A stretch of 64,000 nt of DNA from Xenopus tropicalis. Lineage: Eukaryota; Chordata; Amphibia; Anura; Pipidae. Positions 1 through 10,560 of the stretch are shown piece by piece. The position numbers and the translations under genes were made by a program. Under the pieces are notes generated by a model. That model was not told where the DNA came from and did not search any database. It saw only the letters and a list, made by a program, of their open reading frames with translations. The stretch is taken from assembly GCF_000004195.4 (NCBI RefSeq), contig NC_030684.2, positions 112,197,429 through 112,261,428 on the forward strand, given 5' to 3'. How positions within the stretch are numbered: the stretch's first letter is position 1; each line of letters begins with the position of its first letter.

Positions 1-42
1 TCTGCGTAAATTGATGGCACAATATAAATAATAACAATAAAG
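1..42 (+). repeat. SINE 3' tail fragment
   Basis: The window opens inside the tail of the tRNA-derived SINE better seen at 491-668: a degenerate 'ctgcgtaaattgatggca' followed by an ATATAAATAATAA-type end. The rest lies outside the window. Confidence 0.5.
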
Positions 43-490
43 GTAAGTCAGTTAAGGGCTACCAGATACAGCTTCAGCTTTGGGTCTAAAGTTGAAAAAG
101 AATTTGTGGAACTTGAGTAAATTGTGAACTTTGCTGAGTTCCACAAATAAGCTCTTAACTTCCATAACAAATGCAGGTTCTCTGGTTATGGAGGTTACTT
201 ACTGTACCTTCAGGCTTGATTTCCTTAAGGATTTTTTTGTCAGTGTAGCACCAGTTGTATAGCTTGGCCCTGTTTCCTAAATTCAGAGTAGCCATACCAA
301 CTCACCATGCTTCAGGTAATGGCATAGCGGTGCAGCTGATTGAAGTGCTTTCAATATACTATAGAAAAAGGTGTATTTTGAGTGATAATCTTAAAAAAAA
401 TTAAAAAAAGATTATAATTGAATTGAAAGTGCATTAGAATTTGAGCTGGGCTGTAGATGCACCTGTGGGAAAGGAAATGACTTTGAAACC
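43..490. other. No recognised feature
   Basis: AT-rich DNA with short A runs near 394-410. I see no frame, repeat end or motif that I can name. Confidence 0.5.
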
Positions 491-668
491 CTGTAGATTG
501 TAAGCTCTTTTGGGCAGGGCCCTCTTCACCTCTTGTATCGGTTACTGATTGCTTTATATGTTACTCTGTATATCCAATGTATGAAACCCACTTATTGTAC
601 AGCGCTGCGGAATATGTTGGCGCTTTATAAATAAATGTTATTAATAATAATAATAATAATAATAATAA
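491..668 (+). repeat. 3' part of a tRNA-derived (V-SINE-like) SINE
   Basis: Starts at 'attgtaagctc..gggcagggcc' and runs to 'cagcgctgcggaatatg..ggcgctttataaataaa', followed by a (TAA)n tail at 642-668. This is the 3' half of a very common amphibian SINE whose tail resembles an L2/CR1-type LINE end. Other pieces of the same family occur at 1-42, 6238-6360 (middle) and 62872-63103 (5' part and tail). The family assignment rests on recognition, not alignment. Confidence 0.75.
642..668. repeat. (TAA)n microsatellite
   Basis: About nine TAA units forming the tail of the SINE. It probably arose by slippage of the element's own 3' tail. Confidence 0.85.
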
Positions 669-1840
669 CAGTTGACAACTATTCTACAGTTGACACCTAG
701 CCCATATTTACTTTATATACTCAAGTATCATATATACTCCCTAGCCTAGAACACTCACAACATTACCTTATTTAATGATATATGACCTTTCTTAAAAAAA
801 AAAGTCAACATGCCTTGGCACTTTTACAAAAGTAACTTCCGCTACAGTAAAGATACCCTTCCTATGTCGATAGTAAAACCTCAAATCCTAGGAATGTCCT
901 CTTTGGACATCTACTCTACAGGTGGCACCTAGCCCATTTGATAGTTTGACAGCTTTCTCCTAATTAAGCAGAACCATGGGTCCAATGTGTGGGTCAGAGA
1001 CATGATCAGGAGACCTATAAAAATAGCCTACCATTCAGGAGCAAAGTAGAAAAGAAGCAGAGCAATGCAGCAACAGGAAAAACCACACCAAAGAAGTCCA
1101 AGGGTGGGGATCTGTAAGTGGGCGCTATATATGCAAGAAGAGCAACTTAGCACAAGGTCGTAAGCTGATGCTCATAGCTTGGAAATGCTACTGTAGGTGC
1201 CTACTGAAGACCTACTAAAGAGTAATTTACTTTTTAAAAAAACACAAGACACTGAGAAAACTTAAACAAAAAACTGATAAAAAAAACCTTCCTACGTCAA
1301 CAGTAAAACCCCCTATCCTCCACCATTTAGGAATGTCCTCTATGTCCTCGCTAAAAATATTAGCCTTTTTTTTTCTTTCTTTACAATGATCAGTATATAT
1401 GGTAATATAAATATACATTGATCATATCCCTGTAAGACTACGGCTAATGACAGATGGAAAATGCTCATGGGTAAAACTTTTAATTAACAATTCACCACTA
1501 AAAGGCAGTGACGGTATTTACAACAGTTACATCTGAAGCCCCATTAAATGCAGGGTATGGCAGAAAGCATATTGCCTGTTTAGCATCGGAGTAACAGTTA
1601 TTACCATGTTTTTTTATGGAACAAAGAAATAAGAATTCTGAAAACGCTCTGTGTTACTTACCAACTAGGAGAGTTTGGTTTTTCATTAATTTTTCTTTTT
1701 TTTTTTAATACTGAATTACATTAACAAATAAATGAAAAGAAAACATGTTTTATTATATATAAAATATTCATTTGAATTGGAAAAGAATGTTATTGCTTCA
1801 AAAAAGCAATATAAAAAAAATGTAAATGTAAAATTGCCAA
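669..1840. other. Non-coding; two short related blocks
   Basis: Two stretches (about 856-905 and 1287-1341) share 'ccttcctaYgtcRaYagtaaaacc' in parts and 'taggaatgtcctct', and 'acctagcccat' occurs at about 697 and 928. They look like remnants of one old interspersed repeat inserted or duplicated twice. Nothing else is recognised. Confidence 0.4.
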
Positions 1841-2768
1841 AAAGGAGAGAAAATAATATGAAATGGTTCTCTGCTGGGAACCTGTGTTAGCCTCTGCAGT
1901 TTATTCTGCGCTCCCCACTACCTAACTACATTGGCCATTGGGGCTCTGTCCAATCTAGATATCCTAAGTCAACTGAAATTGGGGCAATCTATCCTCCACA
2001 ATAGGTGTCAGCTTTTTGGAGGTAAAAATGGATTCATTTTCTTTTGTTCTCCTGAGGAATGACAGGTAGTATCCAGGGCAGCATAAAAATCCCATTTTGT
2101 GGCTGAAAATGTATGTGATCAATTTTCTGTGGTGTTTGTTCTTTGCAAGTGCTCTGGTCCTGCTGAAACATTAATATCAGGAGTGGATCTGTCGAGATAT
2201 CGCCTTGTTTGCCAGTTGATTGCTTTTAAACACTGCCGCAAAACATAGAAACAGTTTATTCTCTTTGTCAGGAATGTTCTTGTTAGAGGTTCTTTTGGGG
2301 TGAATAAAAGTTGTAACCTTTGCTCTCCTTCTAGTAACCCACTGCAGCCAATCAGATGTTTGCTCTCTAAAAGATGATCAGTAAGAGTTACGTGCTGATT
2401 GGTAGAAGGAACTACAAGACTTTTGCAATCCTTAACTGAGGGTAGGGGTAGAATTCTTGTGGGGTCTGAATAGATGAAGTGGTACATTTAGATTTATATT
2501 TTAAAAAGGGTAGGGGACATCTTCCATTATGACCAAGCGCTGCATAAGCTCTACACACATACTGGCCCCACTGAGCAGCAGTTGTGTGCCTTACGCCATA
2601 TTCATGGAGTATTTCCGTCCATACCACTGGCAGATTGATGCTGGGCAGTTTACAGTTCAGAGAAAGGTGCAGAGAGCAGCTCACATAGGGGCAATAGAGA
2701 TGTAAACCTGCATGAAGGAACAATAGGGGGAACAGACCTTGCAGCTGCAGCAATCCTGGATATGACCT
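1841..2768. other. No recognised feature
   Basis: Apparently single-copy sequence. Minus-strand open frames of about 120 codons at 2119-2774 overlap each other, have no family signature and are not supported as genes. Confidence 0.45.
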
Positions 2769-2940
2769 AGACATTTATCAACACAGGACAATTTTGCCCA
2801 TGGGTAGTAACTCGTAGCGACCAATCAGTAAGTGGCTTTTTTTAGCCAGCTGCAGGTAGAACAATGAATGTAACAATTTTATTGGTTGCCATGGGTTACT
2901 GCCCCTGGGCAAATTTACCCAGTGTTGATAAATGACCCCC
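2769..2940. mobile_element. Palindromic MITE (GGGGGTCATTTATCAACACTGG-type ends)
   Basis: The left end 'acatttatcaacacaggac' is the reverse complement, with changes, of the right end 'gtgttgataaatgaccccc'. Each arm also contains an inner inverted pair, 'gcccatgggtagtaac' on the left and 'gttactgcccctgggc' on the right, so nearly the whole element folds back. Sister copies are at 21887-22060 and 38447-38620. The transposon superfamily is not assigned. Confidence 0.7.
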
Positions 2941-3054
2941 AATTAATGTATTTTACCCAAACCCGCTGTGGCACCCAGAGGAATAAAGCTGCCCCTGCTA
3001 AGAATGTTACAGTGATATGAGGCATGTAAACTGGGTAAAAATAAGAACGGGTCC

Positions 3055-3498
3055 TACTTTTCTCCTAGGTAAACCACTCCCACAGACTCATAGATCTACT
3101 CAGACTTTGGTCAACCATATTCACACAGCCACACGTCTTGCTATAGCAGCGAAATGGAAATCCTCTACTCCCCCAACATTAATGGAAATCAAACGCAGAG
3201 TGGAAAGTAATACATTATTTGAATCAAGCATTGCCCGACTACAGAATCAGACCCCACATTTCCTACAAATATGGGCCCCATGGGAAATGCTAGCCTCAAC
3301 CTTCTGAGTCTCCATGCTCAGACGCTAACATACTAGCAGCGTCATAGAAATGGAAACTTTAAAGTAACAAACTGACCTTCTACCTATCTCTTCTCCACCT
3401 CTCTTCTTTTCCTTTTCACTATCCACTTTTTGCTTAATGTTTGTAAACCATTGAAATGCCTTTCAATAAAAAATTCAAGTTACAAATAAAAAAAAAAC
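3055..3498 (+). mobile_element. 5'-truncated L1/Tx1-type LINE 3' end
   Basis: A retrotransposed LINE fragment: the last 83 codons of an ORF2-like frame (3056-3307), a short 3' UTR, an AATAAA signal at 3465-3470 and an A-rich tail ending near 3497. It is flanked by a 12-bp target duplication, AAGAACGGGTCC at 3043-3054 and AAGAGCGGGTCC at 3499-3510 (11 of 12 match). Severe 5' truncation, an A tail and a 12-bp duplication are the usual marks of target-primed reverse transcription. The near-intact duplication suggests a fairly young insertion. Confidence 0.75.
3056..3307 (+). pseudogene. C-terminal remnant of LINE ORF2 (reverse transcriptase-endonuclease)
   Basis: The frame open from 3056 ends at a stop after 'WEMLASTF'. 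The pattern 'ATRLAIAAKWKSSTPPTL', then 'IKRRVE', then 'FLQIWAPW' near the end resembles the extreme C-terminus of L1/Tx1-type ORF2 proteins, where a W-K-S-PPT block precedes a terminal W-x-P-W. The reverse transcriptase and endonuclease domains lie upstream in a full element and are missing here through 5' truncation, so no activity is expected. An ATG at 3017 in the same frame belongs to the flanking host DNA and is not a LINE start. The family call comes from pattern recognition; the identity of the subfamily is unknown. Confidence 0.65.
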
Positions 3499-3510
3499 AA
3501 GAGCGGGTCC

Positions 3511-4080
3511 AGACCCTAATTTCAAAAAGGGCCCATGGGGCTCAAGTTATGCAACTGTGGGGATCAAAATAGCTTTTTAAGTAAAATATTGCGTTCTGGT
3601 TAATCATGTCATTGGTTGGAGCTCTAGGGAAATAGCTTTACATATATAAATCCCATACCTGGGCCAGTAATGACTGCATGTTTGGTTAAGTCAGCTTTTC
3701 ACACATCTAATAGCATTATATATTTATTAACCTGGTCTTGATCCCTTTTGACTTCTTGCAGTAGGACTATAACACAATGGGGGCCTTATAGGAGTAGGAA
3801 CAAAAATGCATGTAGCTTGGGCAGGTTAAACTGTAAATGACCTAGTGACAGAAACTTGGTGAAAGGACCAAACAGGAATTAAATAAGCATTTCTTAATAT
3901 CACCATTAGACAAACCCATAGGGAACATAAAAATAAAGGTAAAGTGGCCCTTTAATTTGGCCTTTATATTTAGTGCAAAATACTTTGCCATACTTTGACA
4001 TGTTATTTTCTCTTTAACCCTTTGTGTGATATCAGTAACCATGCATTTGAGAGTCAGCATGATGGTACACTTTCTGTGAA
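3511..4080. other. No recognised feature
   Basis: Mostly AT-rich sequence. 'gtggccctttaat' near 3942-3955 could be a worn T2-MITE end, but no partner end is visible. Confidence 0.4.
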
Positions 4081-4450
4081 ACTAAATTCTCTGACGTGTT
4101 GTTCTGAAATGGTCAAAACCCGACCCTGAGCGTTAACTGTTAATAGTTTTTACAGCAACCAGCCATGATACAAGGGAGCTTTGCCGCAAAGCCTGGCACA
4201 CCTTACTGCCAGGCCTGTTATTCAGCTGCAAACATTGGCCAATGTGAATGTGTTAACAGAGTTAAAGCTCTGGTTAACTGTGACTATGGAAATCTGGCGC
4301 GCCTCTTGCCTTTTGATCAGGGTAGTTACATTCTTCCGACTTTTATAAGCAGCATTCCTAACACAAGGCATTGCAAGTAACTTGGCACCAGGATATTAGA
4401 TTTTTAATAAGAAGCTGGAGTTGCGTTACTTTTGCTTCCTAGAGATCAGC
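4081..4450. promoter_or_regulatory. Candidate conserved non-coding element
   Basis: A repeat-free, high-complexity block with recurring GTTAAC cores (at 4132, 4252 and 4273) and a CCAAT-type 'ttggccaat' near 4235. An open frame of 71 codons at 4165-4380 shows no family pattern and no convincing splice sites. The label rests only on texture and absence of repeats. Confidence 0.25.
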
Positions 4451-4760
4451 GATTAATCATCAGGCAAAAAACACCCCCAGGAGTTTACGAGCAATTGTAC
4501 TTTAAAAGGGGCGAGGGAGGGGGTTGTTTTATTTAGCGTTCTAAATAAGAAGACATTTTAGAAAACAGTTTAAAGGGGCAACTCAGTACACAGCAAACTT
4601 ATTTAATTAGAGTTCTCAGAGGGAGTCAAAAGTGTCAGGGAAATCACTGCAGCATGCCTTACAATTAAGTGCAAAACTCCCAATTTACAAACAAGAGAAG
4701 GGGGAGTTTATCTAAAAGTGAATGAAGAAATGTTTGACTATAACTCCATGCAGGAAGTTT
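4451..4760. other. Flank of minisatellite; possible T2-MITE end
   Basis: 'tttaaaggggcaact' at about 4570 resembles a T2-type end (TTAAAGGRR), but no matching opposite end can be found before or after the minisatellite. Confidence 0.3.
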
Positions 4761-5622
4761 GCCTCTGGGAAGGGACTGTGGCTGTGGGATAGCAGGTATA
4801 GTAGGGAGAGATGGTGCCTATAGTAGCAGTGGGGATAATAGCCTCTGGGAAGGGACTGGGGCTGTGGGATAGCAGGTATAGTAGGGAGAGATGGTGCCTA
4901 TAGTAGCAGTGGGGGGATAATAGCCTCTGGGAAGGGACTGTGGCTGTGGGATAGCAGGTATAGTAGGGAGAGATGGTGCCTATAGTAGCAGTGGGGGGAT
5001 AATAGCCTCTGGGAAGGGACTGTGGCTGTGGGATAGCAGGTATAGTAGGGAGAGATGGTGCCTATAGTAGCAGTGGGATAATAGCCTCTGGGAAGGGACT
5101 GTGGCTGTGGGATAGCAGGTATAGTAGGGAGAGATGGTGCCTATAGTAGCAGTGGGGGGATAATAGCCTCTGGGAAGGGACTGTGGCTGTGGGATAGCAG
5201 GTATAGTAGGGAGAGATGGTGCCTATAGTAGCAGTGGGGATAATAGCCTCTGGGAAGGGACTGTGGCTGTGGGATAGCAGGTATAGTAGGGAGAGATGGT
5301 GCCTATAGTAGCAGTGGGATAATAGCCTCTGGGAAGGGACTGTGGCTGTGGGATAGCAGGTATAGTAGGGAGAGATGGTGCCTATAGTAGCAGTGGGGGG
5401 ATAATAGCCTCTGGGAAGGGACTGTGGCTGTGGGATAGCAGGTATAGTAGGGAGAGATGGTGCCTATAGTAGCAGTGGGGATAATAGCCTCTGGGAAGGG
5501 ACTGTGGCTGTGGGATAGCAGGTATAGTAGGGAGAGATGGTGCCTATAGTAGCAGTGGGGATAATAGCCTCTGGGAAGGAACTGTGGTTGTTGGATAGCA
5601 GGTATATTAGAGAGAGATAGTG
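4761..5622. repeat. 80-bp minisatellite, 11 units with higher-order pattern
   Basis: Units begin with GCCTCTGGGAAGGGACTG at 4761, 4841, 4923, 5005, 5084, 5166, 5246, 5325, 5407, 5487 and 5567. Lengths are 80, 82, 82, 79, 82, 80, 79, 82, 80 and 80 bp, and nearly all length change comes from one G run (3, 4 or 6 G) before 'ataata'. The last unit is partial and worn ('aaggaactgtggttgttgg'). The 79-82-80 trio occurs twice in a row (5005-5486), a 241-bp higher-order unit. A minus-strand open frame through the array is a by-product of the repeat. Confidence 0.95.
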
Positions 5623-6237
5623 ACAACACCACATTTAATGCATATGTTTAATAATCGCATGCCATATGATAAATGTGAGTCTCAAATGCCTCTTTTGTCC
5701 CATACCCCACTATGACTGAACAGGGACCTGTGCTGAAGCTCTGATTTGCCTTCTTTTAGATTTCTAAAGGAATAACTTACATTTTTAGCACTCTGGCCAT
5801 TCCACTGATTTATTACACTCTATGGATGTGGCATCCCTGCCATCACTTATGCTCCTTATAGTTGAGAAAGCCAAATGGCTGCCTTGAAAAGGTCACCTAA
5901 GCAATAAAATGTCCTGTTCTGTGAAACAGAAAGTACGAGCTAATGAAATGCTTCTATTATAATGACCCTATTTTATCTGACTTTTTTGGTGATGGTTTTT
6001 CTAAGTTAGAAAGAAGTGTCTGGAGTTTTGGAGCTCCCGCTACTTTACAGGACATTTCACTAAAGGATAAATAGAGATAAAAAATAGTATCTCCATCTTT
6101 CGTTTTTGCCAGATTATATTCATTTCCAAGAGCTCGCTTCTGTTAAACATTATGTTGTATGAAAAACAACATGTTCCATTTGGACCTAAGTACTAACTAG
6201 AGTTTGTATATTCAACTTGCGCCTTTGTGGGTCTAAC
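5623..6237. other. No recognised feature
   Basis: Single-copy-looking sequence without frames, ends or motifs that I can support. Confidence 0.45.
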
Positions 6238-6360
6238 ACTCCAAAAAAATAAAAGCAGAGGTTAACTGGCTCCTGATAAAATTGACCATAATGTGTGAGT
6301 ATGTGAAAGGGTTTTTAGATTGTAAGCTCTCCTGGGCCAGGGACTGAAGTGAATTATAAG
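6238..6360 (+). repeat. Middle fragment of the tRNA-derived SINE
   Basis: 'ccaaaaaaataaaagcagag' is followed by 'ggctcctgataaaattgacc', then 'gattgtaagctctcctgggc'. This is the central section of the SINE whose 3' part is at 491-668 and whose 5' part is at 62872-63103. Confidence 0.6.
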
Positions 6361-6409
6361 ATGCCTAACAGGTCATAAAGGATATGGATCCCAATATAAT
6401 ATAGCATTT

Positions 6410-6880
6410 TAATTGGGAAAAGGGGTATTCGGTCTATCTCAGTTTCTTTAAATTCATCTTGAGCTCAACCTGAGCACAGAGGAGCTGAATAATATGTTGG
6501 TGTGGTATTCTCAAAATACAGAGGACCTAGCTATGCAGAGGAAAAATGCAGTAGAAACTAGTAAAAGTCTTAGTACATGAATTCACTCTCTGCCGGTATC
6601 TATATACAACATGTTTCCCAAAATTCACATCTGACCAACAGCCCCTTTAACCTGAGGGCAATTTGCTTCTCTTCAAACAAAGGTGGAGCCAAAAGACTAA
6701 GCGGTTTAGTATTAAACAAGCGGATCAAGTCCCTCTACCAGACCCCGGGCTTGATAAAGGGCCCAGTAAGGCCCAAAATGTTGCCTTTCTCTTGTCTACT
6801 TTTTTGAGCCAATAAAATCATGTTGAAGCGAAAATATTCAGACTAACAGTGTGCTGCAGTCGCTTGGATTAATATTACTT
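6410..6880 (+). mobile_element. Penelope-like terminal-repeat fragment (tentative)
   Basis: Contains 'ttgataaagggcccagtaag' followed by 'gcccaaaatgttgcc' (6751-6785), then 'ccaataaaatcatgttg'. The form CTGATAAAGG-stem-CCNGAAACGTTG is a recurring signature of Penelope-like element terminal repeats, some of which carry hammerhead ribozymes. Here the core is worn (TTGATAA, and AAAA instead of GAAA). Confidence 0.4.
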
Positions 6881-7253
6881 AAAAAAGACCCTGGAAGGTT
6901 GGGTCTATATACTGCATAGGACCTGGTCCTAAAGGATTTTTCACAAAAGTTGAGTGCTTTAAAATAGTGTGGTACCTCTACCAGACCCGATGAGCAATAA
7001 CTAAACCTTCACAAATCTACCAGTTACTGTGAACCTAGTACCTGAATAAAACCTACCAAGTTCTAAGGTTCTCCAAGGGCTATCTGGGAGTTACCAGGCA
7101 TAGTATAGTAGCCTACATTTCTGAATATCTGAGAATGTAAAGTACTGCTTGTAACTCAACAGCTAAACAAGCTACTCCTTGAGCAGCACAGCAATTTTAA
7201 AGGCTGGGGGTTATAAAGTCAAAAGAATGACCAACTAAGGCAAAGTGGGAATT
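6881..7253. other. No recognised feature
   Basis: 'ctctaccagacccgatgag' near 6978 echoes 'ctctaccagaccccgg' at 6733, so part of this stretch may belong to the preceding element. Nothing else is seen. Confidence 0.35.
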
Positions 7254-7442
7254 AGGGCACACCCAAAGATATCATTTTGATATGCTTGCTTTTGCTTAAA
7301 GGCCTAGAATATGAGATTAAGGTACAGATGGGGAACAATAGATTCATCTTTAGGAAGACTATGAATTTTACCAAATTATCCACAGAAACTTTCATAGGTC
7401 ACATAGGTCATCAATGCATGTGCCTTGGTTTGGGTGTGCCCT
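7254..7442. mobile_element. Small MITE with 14-bp perfect inverted ends
   Basis: AGGGCACACCCAAA at 7254-7267 and its exact reverse complement at 7429-7442 bound a 189-bp non-coding element. No clear target duplication, so the superfamily is open. Confidence 0.65.
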
Positions 7443-7479
7443 GATTGTGCTAGGAAAACCCCACTGTGATAAGGTAATA

Positions 7480-7972
7480 TTAATTTAAAGTCAAATAGCA
7501 CCAGCACCATTGTTCATCATTCTTGAGTCTTGTAGAGTTGTAGAGTTTCCTCAGCCTTGCAATATATGACTTTATCTTACCAACAAACTTCTCCAGCACG
7601 GCCAGAGTTACATCCTCAGAGGCATATTTCTTATATTCAGCCGCATTGCTAGGTTCTTGAGGTAAAGCAGTGCCTTGACGTACAGCTCTGACATTTTACA
7701 TTTGCAGCACTTCTCCTCTGTCACTGCAATGTCCTGTGAGTGTTGAAGGGAAGCCACAGTCACCTCCAAGAAGGGAAGAAAAAAAATTTGTAAATATATA
7801 AGTAAGGACTTTCGTCTTGATCTCGGCATCCCATAAATGTAATAAAAGTGCAAGTGAACACATCCATGAAGCGCAATGTCGCAGGGCGGCTAATGGGAAC
7901 AGACACATTCTGCTTGGCCTAATCATGTTCTTGCTGTAAGACGTCAAGTAACACATTGTATGCTGCTCTAGG
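7480..7972 (-). pseudogene. Coding-like block broken by a stop and frame changes
   Basis: Read on the minus strand, three consecutive pieces look protein-coding but lie in different frames. Piece A (7972 to about 7840) reads 'RAAYNVLLDVLQQEHD', a stop, then in the same frame 'AKQNVSVPISRPATLRFMDV'. Piece B (7763 to about 7648) reads 'VTVASLQHSQDIAVTEEKCC' and onward. Piece C continues one frame over with 'EYKKYASEDVTLAVLEKFVG' and stops at 7480-7482. B follows a possible splice acceptor (a T-rich tract, then AG at 7765-7764), and C contains a GGTAAG near 7578 that could be a donor. Residue composition (amphipathic, leucine-rich) looks like real protein. I do not recognise the family. It may be a decayed gene copy, an old transposon protein, or one or two exons of a real gene with chance frames beside them. 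Confidence 0.35.
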
Positions 7973-8092
7973 GGAAAGTCTTGCTGCGTTTATGGATTAG
8001 ATGCCATCAAACTCTCACCCTGGAGATGACAGGCATTGCTCCTGGCCAGCATTTAGAATGTTTAAATTATTTCTGTATTCTTCTTATGCTTA

Positions 8093-8175
8093 AGGTGGCA
8101 ATACACATGCCAATCACATGTGATATCCAACCCATTGGCCTGTGGAACAGTGGAATTGGTATGTGCATGGCCAGC
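8093..8175. mobile_element. Very short Harbinger-like MITE
   Basis: AGGTGGCAATACACATG at the left and CATGGCCAGC at the right, with TTA on both sides, match the ends of the larger copies at 20822-21136 and 36267-36538. Only about 83 bp remain, so this is an internally deleted derivative. Confidence 0.6.
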
Positions 8176-8179
8176 TTAG

Positions 8180-8872
8180 TGATACAGCATTGTTTGCAAA
8201 ATTAGGGGTTCTTTCAATAAATGTAGTTTGCTAGATCATGTTTTTTGTGTTTTGCATCTTGCTCCTAGCACCCTAAAGTGCAACTCTTTATTCTCCTACA
8301 ATGAATAAAATAGATTCACCCCTCTGTGAATTCTGCCTGTGCTCAGCAGTACTGCATATAGGGTGGGTAGGGGATGGGTGGCACTGGCATGGCCCTAGCT
8401 TGTGAGACATTCAGAATGGGCAAGCCAGGGATATACAAGTACAGGGCTTACTTGTACCTAGTAGTGATGCACTTGTTCCCTGCGCTTGCTTTTCAGCTTT
8501 CACTGCACAAAATAAATAAACAAGAGTTTTGTGTATGGGCTGCATTTTTGTATGGGACTCTAAACCTAGGATTTTGTGGCCCTCTGGACTTACGATTAGC
8601 CCTTAATATATGACCCCAACATAAATGCAGCTCTTGCAGCTGGATGATCGCTCATTTTTCACACAATCTGGTAGACTTACCTTGGCTTGGAAAACATTAG
8701 CCTGCCTGCTGGCATGGTTCATTGGCTTTCTTACCGTCATGATTCCACTTAAAACCACAATATTATGAAAAGAATTGTGTTGTGCAATTGTTGTGCAATA
8801 GAAGAGAGGGTAAGTCTCAGTCTTACCAGCTCCTGTTAGACTAGAGCCTCCATCATTTTCTAAATCAAATAA
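8180..8872. other. No recognised feature
   Basis: No supported gene or repeat. Short frames on both strands lack any family pattern. Confidence 0.45.
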
Positions 8873-9168
8873 ACTCACATATTGAATGCCTGCTTGTTAA
8901 TAAATAAATAAATAAATAAATAAAGGAAAATACCTCAAATTTTTTACAAAAATTTGGCTTTACTTTGCCTAGGACAACCCCCATTGACTTCTATAGAAAC
9001 GCTGAAGCTTTTAGATAGCAAATTTTTACATTTTTGGTTTTTTTTGTACTTAATAAATACCAGATATTTGAGTTTTTGAAACATAATTCAAATTCAAGTT
9101 TTTTAGTGCAAACAAACTCAAACTGTGAAAAAAGATCAAACTTGAACATAATAATAATAAATCTCCCC
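8873..9168. mobile_element. AT-rich MITE, copy 1 of a two-copy family
   Basis: Shares 'aaactc.catattgaatg', 'tttgcctaggacaac.cccattgacttctata' in parts and an 'aataaatctcccc' end with the copy at 25252-25555. The left end is eroded. A (TAAA)n run at about 8899-8924 sits inside it. Confidence 0.65.
8899..8924. repeat. (TAAA)n microsatellite
   Basis: Six to seven TAAA units inside the MITE. Confidence 0.85.
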
Positions 9169-10560
9169 CTGCTTAACTGCAACCCTTCCAATCACTGGAG
9201 CTGCTGTTATGAAATACAATACAGCAATAGATATGATAATAAATCACACGGCAGAAATATTCCCTGGCAGCACTGGGTATCCCAGGCACACATGGGTCCA
9301 TTTAGAATTTTGTATGATGGTCAGAGAGGGAAAGTGGCAGGATTGTATTTTAAATGGTAGAGAGAAAAAAACAAGAAAAGAAAACATAATATTGTTTGGG
9401 GATGCTACTAATAAGCTGCTTTCTATAGGGCTGATCTTGATCATTTACTGTTATAAGTTTGGTCAAGGGCATAGTCATCAAAAGGAGAAATATAACTCAA
9501 AGCCGTTCTCAAGAGGGAAATTTCACAGCTCTCTGTTTTTTCTATGCTCTGGCCAAGTCTATGGCAAAGTATGTGCAAAGCCCTATAAGGTCATTTACAC
9601 AATTAAGTTAATATATAAGTTGCTTACGCATATCAAAAGTATTCACAATTAATATTTAATTGCTTAGTTAACTTATTTTTTAATAAACAATTCTGGATGA
9701 CGCTTCTGCCTCATGATCATTCCTTGCACATTAAGTAAACTGTTCATTTTCTTCCCTGTTTGGAGCTATTGCTCTGTAGCATCTCCCGCTGGCTGTGAAG
9801 GGAAATGCAGCAGACCTTCGGCCAGCCCAAGTTTTGTTTGCCTTGAAAAGCCTTGTATACAGAAGTATATACACGTATACAAAAGTGCAAGTTGTTTAGA
9901 CAGAATGACTGTGTATCCATTAGGCTTGCTACTCACTAAAGGCTGCCATTTACCTGATTAAGGTGGCATGGATGCAAGCAGGCTTTTGATTTGCTCAAAT
10001 CAAACTGAATCTCAGCACAAGACTGTTCTGCATTACAGTTGGCCTATTACTGGGAAGTACTTTAGGCGATGTATATCCAACAATAACATTTCCAATAAAC
10101 AAAAAGCAAATAGAAAATGGTTTCAATGTTACCTGTGAATATAAATGCTAAATATAAATGCTATCTGTCTGCCCCTTTCTATTCTCTGCCCTGGTGGCTC
10201 TGACTTTTGAAACAATGTAGCAGAAGCCAGCTGAGTAACAGACCTGAGAGCAAATGAACAGCTGACTTCTGTTTCATGAGACAGAACCAGCAGTGCAGAA
10301 AGGGACAAAGAAAATATTTCAACTGCAATTTTATTTACAAATAGTGTTAAAACCACTGAAAATCTTTAAATAATAAGGAAACATAGAATTACAGGGGGGG
10401 GCACATTGTAATGCGCAGGGGTGATTCTGTCTTTCACGATGTCACCCACCCTTAGGTTAACCTTTCCAATGCCAGAGGGGGTCCAGGGTATTTTGCTGCA
10501 CCTGATAACTTGTGGGGTGCTGCTGCCTGAGGCAAGGTTCTCCTCTACTTCTAGGGGAAA
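9169..10560. other. Non-coding; no named feature
   Basis: An open frame of 147 codons at 9209-9652 is AT-rich, lacks any family pattern and starts in MITE-adjacent DNA, so I do not call it a gene. 9760-9870 is higher-complexity sequence. 10390-10560 includes 'gctgcctgaggcaagg', seen in worn hAT repeats of frogs, but no ends are found. Confidence 0.4.

Noticed and set aside
5303..5632. A 109-codon minus-strand frame with repeating SHSHSPFPEAIIP-like words
   Set aside because: Runs through the 80-bp minisatellite; unit lengths of 79-82 shift the frame between units, so no protein is being conserved.
9209..9652. 147-codon plus-strand open frame
   Set aside because: AT-rich, lysine/isoleucine-rich chance composition, no family pattern, no splice or start context, overlapping open frames on both strands.
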